A stretch of 64,000 nucleotides of DNA, from positions 992,001 to 1,056,000 of the forward strand of contig NZ_CP061538.1 in the NCBI RefSeq assembly GCF_014705945.2, given 5' to 3'. Below are positions 38,557 to 49,348 of the stretch, piece after piece; the first letter of the stretch is position 1; each line of letters opens with the position of its first letter. Below the pieces are notes generated by a model. It was not told the DNA's origin, searched no databases, and saw only the letters and a list, made by a program, of their open reading frames with translations. This DNA comes from Rothia amarae (GTDB taxonomy: Bacteria > Actinomycetota > Actinomycetes > Actinomycetales > Micrococcaceae). The translations under genes were made by a program, and so were the position numbers.

Positions 38557-38592
38557 TTGACACTTGTGGCGTGCCCCACCAGTATTAAAACT
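38557..38592 (+). promoter_or_regulatory. ilv operon promoter
   Basis: A perfect -35 TTGACA at 38557-38562. Candidate -10 hexamers are AGTATT (38581-38586, 18-base spacer, six bases before the leader ATG) or TATTAA (38583-38588); both are weak. Either places the start of transcription on the leader peptide ATG. Confidence 0.5.
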
Positions 38593-38646
38593 ATGAAAAT
38601 GCTAGTTGCTACTCACCAAATCATTAACCTTCTAGTGATTGCCTAG
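38593..38646 (+). CDS. ilv leader peptide MKMLVATHQIINLLVIA
   Basis: A 17-codon frame ending in TAG. Nine of the residues are Leu, Val or Ile, with the block IINLLVI next to the stop. This is the composition of a branched-chain amino acid attenuator peptide: ribosomes that stall for lack of charged tRNA alter folding of the following RNA. No ribosome site precedes the ATG, so the mRNA is probably leaderless, as for leader peptides in Corynebacterium. Confidence 0.85.
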   Translation: MKMLVATHQIINLLVIA

Positions 38647-38716
38647 GGGCGCCTAGAGGTCATTTTTGATGCCAACTTGCGCACCCCTTCGCTCCCCAGA
38701 GTAAAGGGGTTTTTTA
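38646..38716 (+). promoter_or_regulatory. ilvBNC transcription attenuator (terminator/antiterminator)
   Basis: Terminator: ACCCCTT (38683-38689) pairs with AAGGGGT (38704-38710), followed by a T run to 38716. Competing structure: GGGGCGC at 38646-38652, which overlaps the leader stop codon, pairs with GCGCACCCC (38679-38687) with one bulged A and would remove the left terminator arm. Ribosome position on the leader therefore can decide between them. Confidence 0.8.
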
Positions 38717-38809
38717 TTATCTAAATAACCGAAGACCCGAGAAACAGTAGAAGAAAACCAAACCTTTGCTATGGGTTCAACGCTCATGGCCAACCCCAGA
38801 GGAACGTGT

Positions 38810-40648
38810 ATGACCACGGGAAACTCCACTTCTCCCCACGAATCAAGTTCGTCGCAGCCTAGCAACCAGCAGGAAACCATTACAGCAGGTTCAGCAGAAC
38901 CCATCCGAATGACAGGTTCGCAGGCGATTGTGCGCTCGCTGGAGCTGTTGGGCGTCACCGATATTTTTGGTCTACCGGGCGGGGCGATTCTTCCTACCTA
39001 TGATCCACTGTTTGATTCGGAAAAATTGAACCATATTCTCGTACGCCATGAGCAAGGAGCGGGTCACGCCGCCCAGGGATACGCTATTGCAACGGGCAAC
39101 GTCGGCGTTTGCATAGCGACATCGGGTCCCGGTGCTACAAACCTGTTGACTCCCTTGGCAGATGCCAACATGGACTCTGTTCCGATGGTTGCGATTACGG
39201 GACAGGTTGCATCTTCAGTCATCGGTACCGATGCTTTCCAGGAAGCTGACATTGTGGGTATGACTATGCCCATCACCAAACATTCTTTTATGGTGCGCGA
39301 TGCACAAGAAATCCCACGTTGCATAGCAACTGCCTTCCATATTGCGCGCACCGGACGCCCCGGTCCCGTCTTGGTCGATATCACCAAGGATGCGCAGCAG
39401 GGCATGATGGATTTCACCTGGCCGCCGAAGACTGAAGTACGAGGGTATAAGCCCGTTACCCAGGGACATATCAAGCAGATTCGTGAGGCCGCACGTCTGA
39501 TTGCAGAAGCGCAACGTCCGGTTTTCTACGTGGGCGGCGGTCTGACTAAGGCAAATGCTTCTGAAGAATTGATGAGCTTGGCAGAAACGATTAAGGCTCC
39601 AGTCGTTACTACCTTGACGGCCCGAGGTGCTTTCCCCGACTCCCACGAACAAAATCTTGGCATGCCAGGCATGCACGGCACCGTACCTGCAGTAACAGCC
39701 CTACAGAAATCAGATTTGCTGATTACTCTGGGAGCCCGATTTGATGACCGTGTGACCGGCGTCCTAGATTCGTTTGCGCCCGGCGCCAAGGTCATCCACA
39801 TCGATATTGACCCTGCGGAAATATCCAAGAACCGCTATGCGGACGTGCCCATCGTGGGGGACTTGAAAAACGTCCTGCCAGATTTGGCTGAAATCCTAGC
39901 CAAAGATTACAGCAACTCCTTACCCGATCTTTCCGGTTGGTGGACCTATCTCAATAAGATTCGAACGGACTACCCACTGGGCTATGTGAAAACCGAAGAT
40001 GGGCTGGGTTCACCGCAATACGTTCTGGAAAGAATCTCTGCGTTAACCGGACCGGATGCCATTTATGTCTCCGGCGTGGGGCAGCACCAAATGTGGAGCG
40101 CGCACTTCATCAAACATGAGAAGCCCCGCCACTTCATCAACTCCGCAGGCCTTGGAACCATGGGGTATTCGGTACCTGCAGCAATGGGAGCCCAGGTAGG
40201 AGAACCAGAAAAAGTTGTATGGGCAATTGACGGTGATGGCTGCTTCCAGATGACCAACCAGGAGCTAGCAACCTGCGTACAAAACAACATCCCCATCAAG
40301 GTAGCGATTATCAATAACTCCTCGCTTGGAATGGTGCGCCAGTGGCAAAACCTGTTTTATGACGGACGGTACTCCAACACCCACCTGAAAACCGGGCACG
40401 GGACCGAACGAATCCCTGATTTCGTCAAACTTGCCGAAGCTTATGGCTGCGCGGCGTTACGTTGCGAATCGGACGACGACGTCGATGACACCATCCGCCA
40501 GGCGCTTGAGATCAATGACCGCCCGGTGGTTGTGGACTTCACCGTAAGCCCCGATGCGATGGTATGGCCAATGGTTCCCGCCGGTGTTTCAAACGACCTT
40601 ATTCAAATTGCCAAGAACACCTCACCCGATTTTGGAGACGCCGCATAA
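38810..40648 (+). CDS. ilvB: Acetolactate synthase large (catalytic) subunit
   Basis: Condenses two pyruvates, or pyruvate and 2-oxobutyrate, as first common step to valine, leucine and isoleucine; uses ThDP, Mg and FAD. The product has the catalytic Glu region [16 protein letters not shown], the FAD-binding centre [14 protein letters not shown], and the ThDP motif [18 protein letters not shown] to [15 protein letters not shown] 38810 with AGAGGA upstream gives 612 residues; ATGs at 38771 and 38786 lack ribosome sites. Its stop overlaps the ilvN start. Confidence 0.96.
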   Translation: MTTGNSTSPHESSSSQPSNQQETITAGSAEPIRMTGSQAIVRSLELLGVTDIFGLPGGAILPTYDPLFDSEKLNHILVRHEQGAGHAAQGYAIATGNVGVCIATSGPGATNLLTPLADANMDSVPMVAITGQVASSVIGTDAFQEADIVGMTMPITKHSFMVRDAQEIPRCIATAFHIARTGRPGPVLVDITKDAQQGMMDFTWPPKTEVRGYKPVTQGHIKQIREAARLIAEAQRPVFYVGGGLTKANASEELMSLAETIKAPVVTTLTARGAFPDSHEQNLGMPGMHGTVPAVTALQKSDLLITLGARFDDRVTGVLDSFAPGAKVIHIDIDPAEISKNRYADVPIVGDLKNVLPDLAEILAKDYSNSLPDLSGWWTYLNKIRTDYPLGYVKTEDGLGSPQYVLERISALTGPDAIYVSGVGQHQMWSAHFIKHEKPRHFINSAGLGTMGYSVPAAMGAQVGEPEKVVWAIDGDGCFQMTNQELATCVQNNIPIKVAIINNSSLGMVRQWQNLFYDGRYSNTHLKTGHGTERIPDFVKLAEAYGCAALRCESDDDVDDTIRQALEINDRPVVVDFTVSPDAMVWPMVPAGVSNDLIQIAKNTSPDFGDAA

Positions 40649-41157
40649 TGAACCGACACACTCTTTCAGTTCTGGTAGAAGATAAACCAGGTGTTCTCGC
40701 CCGCGTATCTGGTTTGTTCGCACGGCGTATGTTCAACATCGATTCGTTGGCGGTAGGTCCCACTGAAATTTCGGGTATCTCGCGCATCACCATCGTGTTG
40801 GACGCCGAGAAGCAGGTTCTTGAGCAGGTCACCAAACAGCTCAACAAGCTAATTCATGTGCTCAAAATAGTCGAACTCCCGGCAGAGACATCAGTTCAAC
40901 GTGATCACATCATGATTAAGGTGCGAGCCGACGCTCAGGCGCGTTTGCAGGTGACTCAAGCGGCTGATTTGTTCCGCGCGTCCATCGTTGATGTTTCCCC
41001 CGAATCGGTGGTGATTGAAGCAACCGGTTCGGCAGAGAAGCTTGGTGCTCTGCTCGATGTACTGGCGCCCTTTGGCATCCGCGAAATTGTGCGTGCGGGA
41101 ACCCTTGGGCTGTCCCGCGGCCCGCGGTCGATGAGCGAAAAGGCAACCCGCCACTAA
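40648..41157 (+). CDS. ilvN: Acetolactate synthase small (regulatory) subunit
   Basis: Carries the ACT domain that binds valine for feedback inhibition and boosts IlvB activity. The 169-residue product has LSVLVEDKPGVLARVSGLFARRMFNIDSLAVG (ACT), then the C-terminal domain ending GLSRGPRSMSEK. The ATG shares a base with the ilvB stop (TAATG). Confidence 0.96.
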   Translation: MNRHTLSVLVEDKPGVLARVSGLFARRMFNIDSLAVGPTEISGISRITIVLDAEKQVLEQVTKQLNKLIHVLKIVELPAETSVQRDHIMIKVRADAQARLQVTQAADLFRASIVDVSPESVVIEATGSAEKLGALLDVLAPFGIREIVRAGTLGLSRGPRSMSEKATRH

Positions 41158-41175
41158 AAAGTTTTGAGTGGGTAG

Positions 41176-42279
<1,104 letters not shown>

Positions 42280-42312
42280 ATGTGCGTGCGCATAACTGCC
42301 GCTCAGCGGTGA

Positions 42313-42350
42313 GAAAACCGCCTTCGCGCGCATAGCCGAGGGCGGTTTTC
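42313..42350 (+). terminator. Terminator after ilvC
   Basis: GAAAACCGCC and GGCGGTTTTC with an inner TCG/CGA make a stem of about 14 pairs around a ten-base loop; only a short T-rich tail. Confidence 0.8.
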
Positions 42351-42400
42351 ATCCTCGCATCCTATTTCAAGACCCCCACCATCTAAGGAAACGTGTCACC

Positions 42401-43996
42401 GTGACGAACAAGCCTGTAGTACTCATCGCAGAAGAACTCTCACCCGCCACCGTCGAAGCTTTGGGGTCTGATTTCGAGATTAGACACTGCGACGGCGCCA
42501 ACCGCTCCGAACTACTTTCCGCTTTGGCTGAGGCGGACGCCGTCATGATTCGTTCTGCCACCCAGCTCAATGGAGAAGCCATTGCCGCAGGCACTCGCCT
42601 GAAAGTCATTGCTCGCGCTGGGGTAGGGCTAGATAATGTTGATATTAAAGCTGCCACTGCAGCCGGCGTCATGGTGGTCAACGCTCCCACCTCAAACGTT
42701 ATTTCGGCCGCTGAACTCACGGTAGCCCATATTTTGGGAATCGCTCGCAATGTAGCTCCTGCAGATGCCTCTATGAAACAGGGAGAGTGGAAGCGTTCAA
42801 GCTTTACCGGGGTGGAGCTCTATGAAAAGAAAATCGGCATTATCGGCTTGGGCAGAATCGGTGGATTGGTTGCCGAACGCCTCAAAGCCTTTGGCACAGA
42901 AATCATTGCTTATGATCCCTTTGTGACTTCCTCTCGTGCGGCATCCTTAGGAGCGAAACTAGTCGAGCTCGATGAGCTGATTTCTGAAGCAGATTTCATA
43001 ACCATCCACATGCCGCGTACCCCTGAGACCGTGGGGATGATTAACGCCAAATCGTTCAAGAAGATGAAGAACAGTGCCTTTGTAGTGAACGTGGCGCGCG
43101 GTGGGTTGATTGATGAAGCTGATTTGGACGCGGCGCTACGCAGCGGCGAGATCGCAGGGGCGGCAATCGACGTCTTCGTCAAAGAGCCAGCAGAGAACGT
43201 GCCCTTTATCGAATTACCCAACGTGATCACCACCCCCCATCTGGGTGCATCCACAGCTGAGGCACAGGAAAAGGCCGGTATTTCGGTAGCCAAATCGGTG
43301 CGTTTGGCGTTGAGCGGGGATCTGGTTCCCGATGCCGTGAACGTCGCGGGCGGTGCTATCGATAAGGACGTACGACCTGGCGTTCCGTTAGCAGAAAATC
43401 TCGGTCGTATTCTGACCGCAATGACTCAGGGCGAGGCCATGACCCGCATCGAAGTCAAAGTGGTCGGTGAGATAGCTGATAAGGATATTTGGGCACTCAA
43501 ACTTTCTGCGCTCAAAGGTGTGTTCACCGATATTGTTTCCGATAAGGTTTCCTACGTGAACGCTCCGGTTTTGGCTGAGCAGCGGGGCATCGACGTCGAT
43601 TTGGCGACCAGCAGCGAAACGGAATATTTCCGTAACGAGACGATTCTTTCAGCCACGCTCAATAGCGGCAACACGATTTCAGTTGCGGGCACTGTAACCG
43701 GCCCCAAGCATATCCAAAAAATTACGAATGTGACTGGGTACGACCTCGAAATCCCCATCACGGACCATCTGCTGATTCTTGAGTACAAAGACAAACCCGG
43801 CATGATTGCGGCAATGTCCACGGTACTGGGAACCTCCTCCATCAACATTGCTGGAATGCAGGTATCCCGCCGGGACGATAAGAGCGCAGCCGTCGCCGTC
43901 TACGCCCTCGATTCGGCACCGAATGCCGAAGTGGTCGAATCGGTCAAACAAATTGTTGCAGCCGATCGCGCAGCCAGCGTGGATCTCTCTGAATAA
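42401..43996 (+). CDS. serA: D-3-phosphoglycerate dehydrogenase
   Basis: First step of serine synthesis from 3-phosphoglycerate. The 531-residue product is the long type I form: NAD fold [35 protein letters not shown], the catalytic His in TTPHLGAST, an intervening domain, and a C-terminal ACT domain [20 protein letters not shown] that binds serine. The start is GTG with AAGGA ten bases upstream. Confidence 0.97.
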   Translation: MTNKPVVLIAEELSPATVEALGSDFEIRHCDGANRSELLSALAEADAVMIRSATQLNGEAIAAGTRLKVIARAGVGLDNVDIKAATAAGVMVVNAPTSNVISAAELTVAHILGIARNVAPADASMKQGEWKRSSFTGVELYEKKIGIIGLGRIGGLVAERLKAFGTEIIAYDPFVTSSRAASLGAKLVELDELISEADFITIHMPRTPETVGMINAKSFKKMKNSAFVVNVARGGLIDEADLDAALRSGEIAGAAIDVFVKEPAENVPFIELPNVITTPHLGASTAEAQEKAGISVAKSVRLALSGDLVPDAVNVAGGAIDKDVRPGVPLAENLGRILTAMTQGEAMTRIEVKVVGEIADKDIWALKLSALKGVFTDIVSDKVSYVNAPVLAEQRGIDVDLATSSETEYFRNETILSATLNSGNTISVAGTVTGPKHIQKITNVTGYDLEIPITDHLLILEYKDKPGMIAAMSTVLGTSSINIAGMQVSRRDDKSAAVAVYALDSAPNAEVVESVKQIVAADRAASVDLSE

Positions 43997-44079
43997 ACCA
44001 ATCTGATCCCTCAGCTGAAATCCAGCATCGTCCCTGGCAAAATTCCCCAAAATCCCGCTACCGCGCTAAGGTTATACGT

Positions 44080-45624
44080 ATGACATCAACCCCGTTTTAC
44101 ATCACTACTGCTATCGCGTACCCCAACGGCGACCCCCATATCGGTCACGCCTATGAACACATCGCAACCGATGTTATGGCGCGTTTCAAACGACTAGACG
44201 GCTATGACGTACGTTTTATGACCGGTACTGATGAACACGGGCAGAAAATGCAGACCACAGCAGAAAAGCTGGGCATGACGGCGAAGGAACTGGCAGATAA
44301 GAACGCTGCCCGATTTCGTGCCATGGACGATGCGCTGGATATCTCTTACGACCGCTACATTCGCACGACCGATGAAGATCATTACGCGGCTTCGCAGGCT
44401 ATCTGGAAGCGCATGGAAGCTAACGGCGATATCTACCTCGATAAGTACGCCGGTTGGTACTCAGTGCGCGATGAAGCCTACTACGCAGAAGACGAGACCG
44501 AAGTTCGAGACGGTCAACGCTTTGCGATTTCCACCGGTACTGAAGTGACCTGGACCGAAGAAGAATCCTACTTCTTCCGCCTCTCTAAATACCAGGATCG
44601 CCTGCTTGCCCTCTACGAGCAGGAAGGCTTCCTCTTCCCCGAATCCCGCCGCAACGAAATCGCCTCTTTTGTGCGCGGGGGACTTAACGACCTCTCGATT
44701 TCTCGCACCACCTTTGACTGGGGTGTTCCCGTTCCCGGCAATGAGAAGCACGTGATGTACGTGTGGGTGGATGCCCTCACCAACTACATCACCGGTCTAG
44801 GTTTCCCCGACACCGACAGCGAGCTGTTCCAGAAGTACTGGCCCGTAGATGTACACATGATCGGTAAAGATATTTCTCGATTCCATGCTATCTACTGGCC
44901 CGCTTTCCTCTGGTCAGCAGGTTTGGAATTACCTCAGCGAATCTTTGCCCACGGTTTCCTCCTGGTCGACGGCGAAAAGATGTCCAAGTCGGTAGGCAAC
45001 GTTGTCGACCCCGAAGATTTGGTGAGCTCCTTCGGACTGGATCCGCTACGTTTCTTCTTGCTTCGTGAAGTCTCTTTCGGGCAGGACGGCTCTTACTCCG
45101 CCGAAGGCATCAAAAACCGCATCAATTCAGATTTGGCGAACGACTTGGGCAACCTGGCGCAGCGCTCGCTATCTATGATTGCCAAGAATTGCGGGGGAGT
45201 AGTGCCCGAGCACGGCGAATTCACCGCTGAAGATCAAAAGATGCTTGACGACGCCGCAGCTCTGCTGGAACCCGTCCGCGTAGATTTCGATCAGCAAGCA
45301 TTCCATAAAGCATTAGAGCGCATTTGGCATGTGATTGCAGATTGCAACCGCTACTTCACTGCCCAGGAACCGTGGAAGCTGAAAAAGACTGATGAAGAGC
45401 GAATGAAGACCGTTCTCTTTGTGACTGCTGAGACTATCCGTCAGGTGGCGCTGCTGGTTCAGCCGGTGATGCCTTCTTCAATGGGTAAGATGCTCGATTT
45501 GCTTGCTGTTGCAGACGATGACCGTCAGTTCTCATCCATGGATAAGACACTGACTCCCGGCACTGAATTACCGCAGCCGACGCCCGTATTCCCTCGCTAT
45601 GAAGAGCCAAAAACGGATTCCTAA
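44080..45624 (+). CDS. metG: Methionyl-tRNA synthetase
   Basis: Charges tRNA-Met. The 514-residue product has the class I signature in [21 protein letters not shown] (HIGH) and [18 protein letters not shown] (KMSKS). The connective peptide ([16 protein letters not shown]) lacks the zinc-binding cysteines seen in other types, as in the short subtype without zinc knuckles. It has no C-terminal tRNA-binding domain. TAAGGT is seven bases upstream of the ATG and no ribosome site is seen, so the mRNA may be leaderless. Confidence 0.96.
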   Translation: MTSTPFYITTAIAYPNGDPHIGHAYEHIATDVMARFKRLDGYDVRFMTGTDEHGQKMQTTAEKLGMTAKELADKNAARFRAMDDALDISYDRYIRTTDEDHYAASQAIWKRMEANGDIYLDKYAGWYSVRDEAYYAEDETEVRDGQRFAISTGTEVTWTEEESYFFRLSKYQDRLLALYEQEGFLFPESRRNEIASFVRGGLNDLSISRTTFDWGVPVPGNEKHVMYVWVDALTNYITGLGFPDTDSELFQKYWPVDVHMIGKDISRFHAIYWPAFLWSAGLELPQRIFAHGFLLVDGEKMSKSVGNVVDPEDLVSSFGLDPLRFFLLREVSFGQDGSYSAEGIKNRINSDLANDLGNLAQRSLSMIAKNCGGVVPEHGEFTAEDQKMLDDAAALLEPVRVDFDQQAFHKALERIWHVIADCNRYFTAQEPWKLKKTDEERMKTVLFVTAETIRQVALLVQPVMPSSMGKMLDLLAVADDDRQFSSMDKTLTPGTELPQPTPVFPRYEEPKTDS

Positions 45625-45668
45625 AATGTGTAAGGTATAGCCCGGTGGCTTTTCGCTTTGAACAGGCT

Positions 45669-45708
45669 ACAAAGAAGTGCTCCCTCGACAGAGGGAGCAC
45701 TTCTTTGT
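45669..45708. terminator. Bidirectional terminator between metG and the SGNH gene
   Basis: 18-bp perfect stem (45669-45686 with 45691-45708), loop GACA, T-rich on both sides of the hairpin. Confidence 0.88.
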
Positions 45709-45727
45709 ATTAAACGCCGCGGTATTC

Positions 45728-46786
45728 TTAAACGAACCAGCTTAGTTCGTTAATTTTTGCTTCTAACATGCGGGAGAGCGCTAAATATCCCCAGCCGTTG
45801 AGGTGGATGCCGTCTGATGCGTACAGTGTGCGTGGAATCTTGCCATTTTTAGCGTCTTCGGCATCGGTCTTTTTATCCCACACACCGGAACCGGATAAAT
45901 CGCCATACCTCAGCCAGGTCTGCTGAGTATTTTCAATAATCCACTTCTCAGGATCAATGAATTTATCCCCAAAAGTTTTGGCAGCCCAGGCGTTATAGGA
46001 GATGACCTGCTTCGCTCGATTGGAATCAGATGCGTCGTCTTTATATCTAAAGTGGCCCATGACCAGTGATTTCTTCGGAGCCATGTCAAAACACTGTTGC
46101 GTGTTCTTACGAATGAGATCCTGCAAATTCAGATTATTTCGACCAATTTGAATAACGTGGTGGGAGGATTTGCTCACCAGATATTGTTGGGAAACAAAAT
46201 CGGCGGCGCCCGTTTCATGCGGGGCATAGCGTGCTTTGCCCTCTTGGGAGCGTGTGAAAGTGTAGTATCCCTCTGAATTCCCCAGGGAGCTAATCACACC
46301 GGGAATATCCTGGATAAAACCGGGAAAATAGGTGGCGTTATTCCACGCAATTTTGGGGTTGGTGAGTTTCACCGTGATGGGTTCAGACGAGGCAGGAATA
46401 AGGTTCTTGGAAAACCCCAGAACCGTCTCATACCCTGCTACACCTCGACGCGCGGCGATATTGGTGGAGGATTCTCCACCGCGACCGAATTTGAGGACGG
46501 GTACCCCCAGATAGGCATTGAGGCGAACATCTAGGCGTGCATCCAAACCAGAGGGAACGTTTTCAGTCACCCGTGCGTCGTCAAAGGAAGAACTGCCCCA
46601 AAGCGCCAAGGAAGGTCCGGTAACTTCTGGGTAAGAAAAGTCTGCGGGGAATAGGGAAGCTGATTCTGCTTGGGCAGAGGTAACAGCTATGGCGCTGAGC
46701 CCTGCCGCCGCCGATCCAACTGCCGCCATGCGCATGAGGGAACGACGAGACGTACCGGTGAGAGGGTGTGGTTCTGGCATTCTCAT
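45728..46786 (-). CDS. Secreted SGNH/GDSL-like hydrolase with Tat signal
   Basis: The 352-residue product starts with a twin-arginine signal TSRRSLMRMAAVGSAAAG and a cut site about AQAES. The mature part has the SGNH blocks: WGSSSFDDA (Ser block), KFGRGGESS (Gly), IQIGRNNL (Asn) and DGIHLNGWGY (Asp-x-x-His). It is likely an exported esterase; the GSSS block and the late DGIHL are similar to DltD-type proteins, which is only a suggestion. Divergent from the lipoprotein gene 93 bases away. Confidence 0.8.
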   Translation of the reverse strand: MRMPEPHPLTGTSRRSLMRMAAVGSAAAGLSAIAVTSAQAESASLFPADFSYPEVTGPSLALWGSSSFDDARVTENVPSGLDARLDVRLNAYLGVPVLKFGRGGESSTNIAARRGVAGYETVLGFSKNLIPASSEPITVKLTNPKIAWNNATYFPGFIQDIPGVISSLGNSEGYYTFTRSQEGKARYAPHETGAADFVSQQYLVSKSSHHVIQIGRNNLNLQDLIRKNTQQCFDMAPKKSLVMGHFRYKDDASDSNRAKQVISYNAWAAKTFGDKFIDPEKWIIENTQQTWLRYGDLSGSGVWDKKTDAEDAKNGKIPRTLYASDGIHLNGWGYLALSRMLEAKINELSWFV

Positions 46787-46879
46787 CTTTCACGGTATGG
46801 GTTTGTCCACAGTTATGTAGATTATTTTCCTCCCACTATAGTTGAGACAAACCCTTCAGAGAACCACCGGAGCGTTAGT

Positions 46880-47791
46880 GTGAACCACACCCACCTTAGA
46901 TCCCTATGTTTGGGGAGCAGTCTCTTGCTGTTATTGGGGGTGACAGCGTGCGCCCCCGCAGAAAATTTCGATAATCTTGAGCCCGAAAAAGCGTCCTCAA
47001 AACATCTTGACCAGCTTCAATCGTGGGCTCTACCCTCAACCGAAGCTGAGGACGCTCGTCGTGCCTTTGTGAGCCGCTGTGTGAGCGCACGAGGCGGCAA
47101 ATATAGCGAAGCGCAGAAGGACTATTCGCTTCAAACATCGTTGCGCAACGGGGTAGATACAGACCAGCTCAAAGAACATGGTTATCTTCCTGCTCCCACC
47201 AAGGAGAAAAAGACCCCTACCTATGATGCTCGCGGTCTCAAAGCGTACACGGGGAATCCTGCCCACGGTACAAAATCTGTGCATTTTATGGAACTTGAGT
47301 CGGGTGAAATAGCAGTCGATGGTTGCTTTGCTGAAAGCCTGCAATATATCTACGGTTCGGTGGAAGACGGACTCAAAGTGGCAGTGTTAGCACCCCAAAT
47401 ACTGCAGTCGGTGGGTGAAAATGTTCGAGAAGACCCGGCATACAAAGAGGTAGAGAATTCTTGGGGCACCTGCATGAAAGACCACCTAGATACCGACTTC
47501 ACCACTTTCGAATCGGCGTCTGATTACGCGCTTACCCTTCCGCAATCGCAAAGAGTAAAGGTTGCTCAAACCGACGCTGAATGCCGCGAATCTAATAATG
47601 TTGATTCACGCGTGCATGATATTGAAAACACCTATTTCGAGGCTGTTTATCAAAGAGTCAAGCGTTTTGCAGATGACTTTGAGAAGATTCAACAGCGATC
47701 TCAAGAAAACGTGGTGAAAGATCGCGAAAATCCACAAAAATCATCCCCTGTGGAACAAGCTCAGCCGACAGATGCCACATCGACTTCTTAG
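46880..47791 (+). CDS. Putative lipoprotein
   Basis: Function not known. The product has 303 residues from GTG 46880, with GGAG about eight bases upstream; a frame open to 46670 is antisense to the SGNH gene and is not used. It has a hydrophobic signal CLGSSLLLLLGVTAC with lipobox GVTAC, then four further Cys (in VSRC, DGCFAES, GTCMKD, DAECRE) that could form two disulphides outside the membrane. The C-terminal tail is polar. Confidence 0.78.
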   Translation: MNHTHLRSLCLGSSLLLLLGVTACAPAENFDNLEPEKASSKHLDQLQSWALPSTEAEDARRAFVSRCVSARGGKYSEAQKDYSLQTSLRNGVDTDQLKEHGYLPAPTKEKKTPTYDARGLKAYTGNPAHGTKSVHFMELESGEIAVDGCFAESLQYIYGSVEDGLKVAVLAPQILQSVGENVREDPAYKEVENSWGTCMKDHLDTDFTTFESASDYALTLPQSQRVKVAQTDAECRESNNVDSRVHDIENTYFEAVYQRVKRFADDFEKIQQRSQENVVKDRENPQKSSPVEQAQPTDATSTS

Positions 47792-47853
47792 GTGCTGGCA
47801 GAGGGATAAAGCCCACATGGTGGGCGCAGATGCCCCTTCACCCCGACACAGGA

Positions 47854-47859
47854 TAACCT
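47854..47859 (+). promoter_or_regulatory. -10 hexamer TAACCT, leaderless start for thrC
   Basis: TAACCT, six bases, then the ATG; no ribosome site. Confidence 0.4.
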
Positions 47860-47865
47860 AGGACT

Positions 47866-49299
47866 ATGCAATACATCTCCACGCGCGATTCCTCGCAAAC
47901 TCCGTTTTCTTTCTGCGATATTCTTCTTGCTGGTCTAGCTGCGGACGGCGGACTTTACCTGCCCGTTGAATACCCGGTGCTCAATGATGCACAACTGACG
48001 AAGTGGCGTTCTGTTCTGGAGCAGGAGGGCTATCACGCTCTTGCCGCTGAGGTATTGGAATTGTTCGTGGATGATATTCCCAAGAACGATCTCAAGGGTA
48101 TTTGTGCGCGAGCCTATAACACGCCCAAATTTGCGCATGAAGATATTGTTCCGGTGAGCCAGTTGGAAGAGGGTATCTTTATTGCTCATCTTTCGGAAGG
48201 CCCCACCGCTGCGTTCAAAGATATGGCGATGCAGCTTTTGGGCGAGCTTTTTGAATATGAGCTTGAACGCCGCCAAGACACGCTGACCATTGTGGGCGCG
48301 ACATCGGGTGATACGGGATCCTCTGCCGAATACGCGATGCGCGGTCGCGACGGAATTCGGGTGTTTATGCTGACTCCAAAAGACCGCATGACTCCTTTCC
48401 AGCAAGCTCAGATGTTTGGTCTGGACGATCCCAACATTTTCAATATTGCGCTCGATGGTATGTTCGATGATTGCCAGGACGTCGTCAAAGCGATTTCAGC
48501 AGATGCAGACTTCAAACGGGAGCACCGCATTGGTGCCGTTAACTCCATCAACTGGGCGAGACTGATGGCGCAGGTGGTCTACTACATTTCAACTTGGATT
48601 CGTACGACTGACTCGAACGATGAAAAAGTATCTTTCTGCGTTCCGACCGGCAATTTTGGCGATATCTGTGCAGGACATATTGCCCGGCAAATGGGTCTCC
48701 CGATTGACCGGCTGATTGTGGCAACCAATGAGAATGACGTGTTGGACGAATTCTTCAAGACGGGCGATTACCGAGTACGTAGCTCGGCGGATACCTTCGT
48801 GACGTCCAGCCCGTCGATGGATATTTCCCGCGCGTCCAACTTTGAACGCTTTGTTTTCGATGCACTGGGTCGCGACGCCGACCGCGTAAGCGAACTCTTT
48901 GGAGAGAAAGTCAAAACCGGTGGCTTTGACCTATCAGCGGACGACGTTTTCCCCACTCTGGCAGATCGCTACGGTTTCATGTCTGGAAAGTCGACTCACG
49001 CGGATCGCGTTCAGACAATTCGCGATTGCTCAGAAAAGAACGGGGTGCTGATTGACCCTCATACTGCTGATGGCGTGAAGGTAGCCCGCGATGTGCGTCA
49101 CCAGGTGGATACGCCCATAGTGTGTTTGGAAACCGCTCTGCCGGTGAAATTCGCTGAGACCATCAACGAAGCTATCGGGAAAGACCCCGAGATTCCCTCT
49201 CGTTTTGCAGAGATTATGGATGCCGACCGTTTTGTGGTCGATATGCCCAATGATGCCGAAGCGGTAAAGAAATACATCGCTGAAAACGCAACCGTATAA
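47866..49299 (+). CDS. thrC: Threonine synthase
   Basis: Converts O-phosphohomoserine to threonine with PLP. The 477-residue product is the long fungal/bacterial class: N-terminal MQYISTRDSSQTPFSFCDIL, the PLP-lysine segment SEGPTAAFKDMAMQLLGELFEYEL, GATSGDTGSSAEYAMRG (phosphate binding), and the C-terminal IDPHTADGVKVA. It is monocistronic, ending in a hairpin. Confidence 0.96.
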   Translation: MQYISTRDSSQTPFSFCDILLAGLAADGGLYLPVEYPVLNDAQLTKWRSVLEQEGYHALAAEVLELFVDDIPKNDLKGICARAYNTPKFAHEDIVPVSQLEEGIFIAHLSEGPTAAFKDMAMQLLGELFEYELERRQDTLTIVGATSGDTGSSAEYAMRGRDGIRVFMLTPKDRMTPFQQAQMFGLDDPNIFNIALDGMFDDCQDVVKAISADADFKREHRIGAVNSINWARLMAQVVYYISTWIRTTDSNDEKVSFCVPTGNFGDICAGHIARQMGLPIDRLIVATNENDVLDEFFKTGDYRVRSSADTFVTSSPSMDISRASNFERFVFDALGRDADRVSELFGEKVKTGGFDLSADDVFPTLADRYGFMSGKSTHADRVQTIRDCSEKNGVLIDPHTADGVKVARDVRHQVDTPIVCLETALPVKFAETINEAIGKDPEIPSRFAEIMDADRFVVDMPNDAEAVKKYIAENATV

Positions 49300-49305
49300 A
49301 CAATC

Positions 49306-49342
49306 AAGAGCCGGCCCCACGCAAGTGTGAGGACCGGCTCTT
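49306..49342. terminator. Terminator between thrC and the ABC permease gene
   Basis: AAGAGCCGG pairs with CCGGCTCTT (49334-49342) with partial inner pairing; followed by TTTGGTGTTT on the plus strand. Shared by the convergent genes. Confidence 0.75.
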
Positions 49343-49348
49343 TGGTGT

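Noticed and set aside
46670-46879. Possible longer N-terminus of the lipoprotein gene
   Set aside because: It would run opposite the start of the SGNH gene and place 70 charged residues before a clear signal peptide; GTG 46880 has a ribosome site.
47811-47825. GCCCAC-ATG-GTGGGC hairpin before thrC
   Set aside because: Short, no T run, and too near the thrC promoter to call a terminator with confidence.
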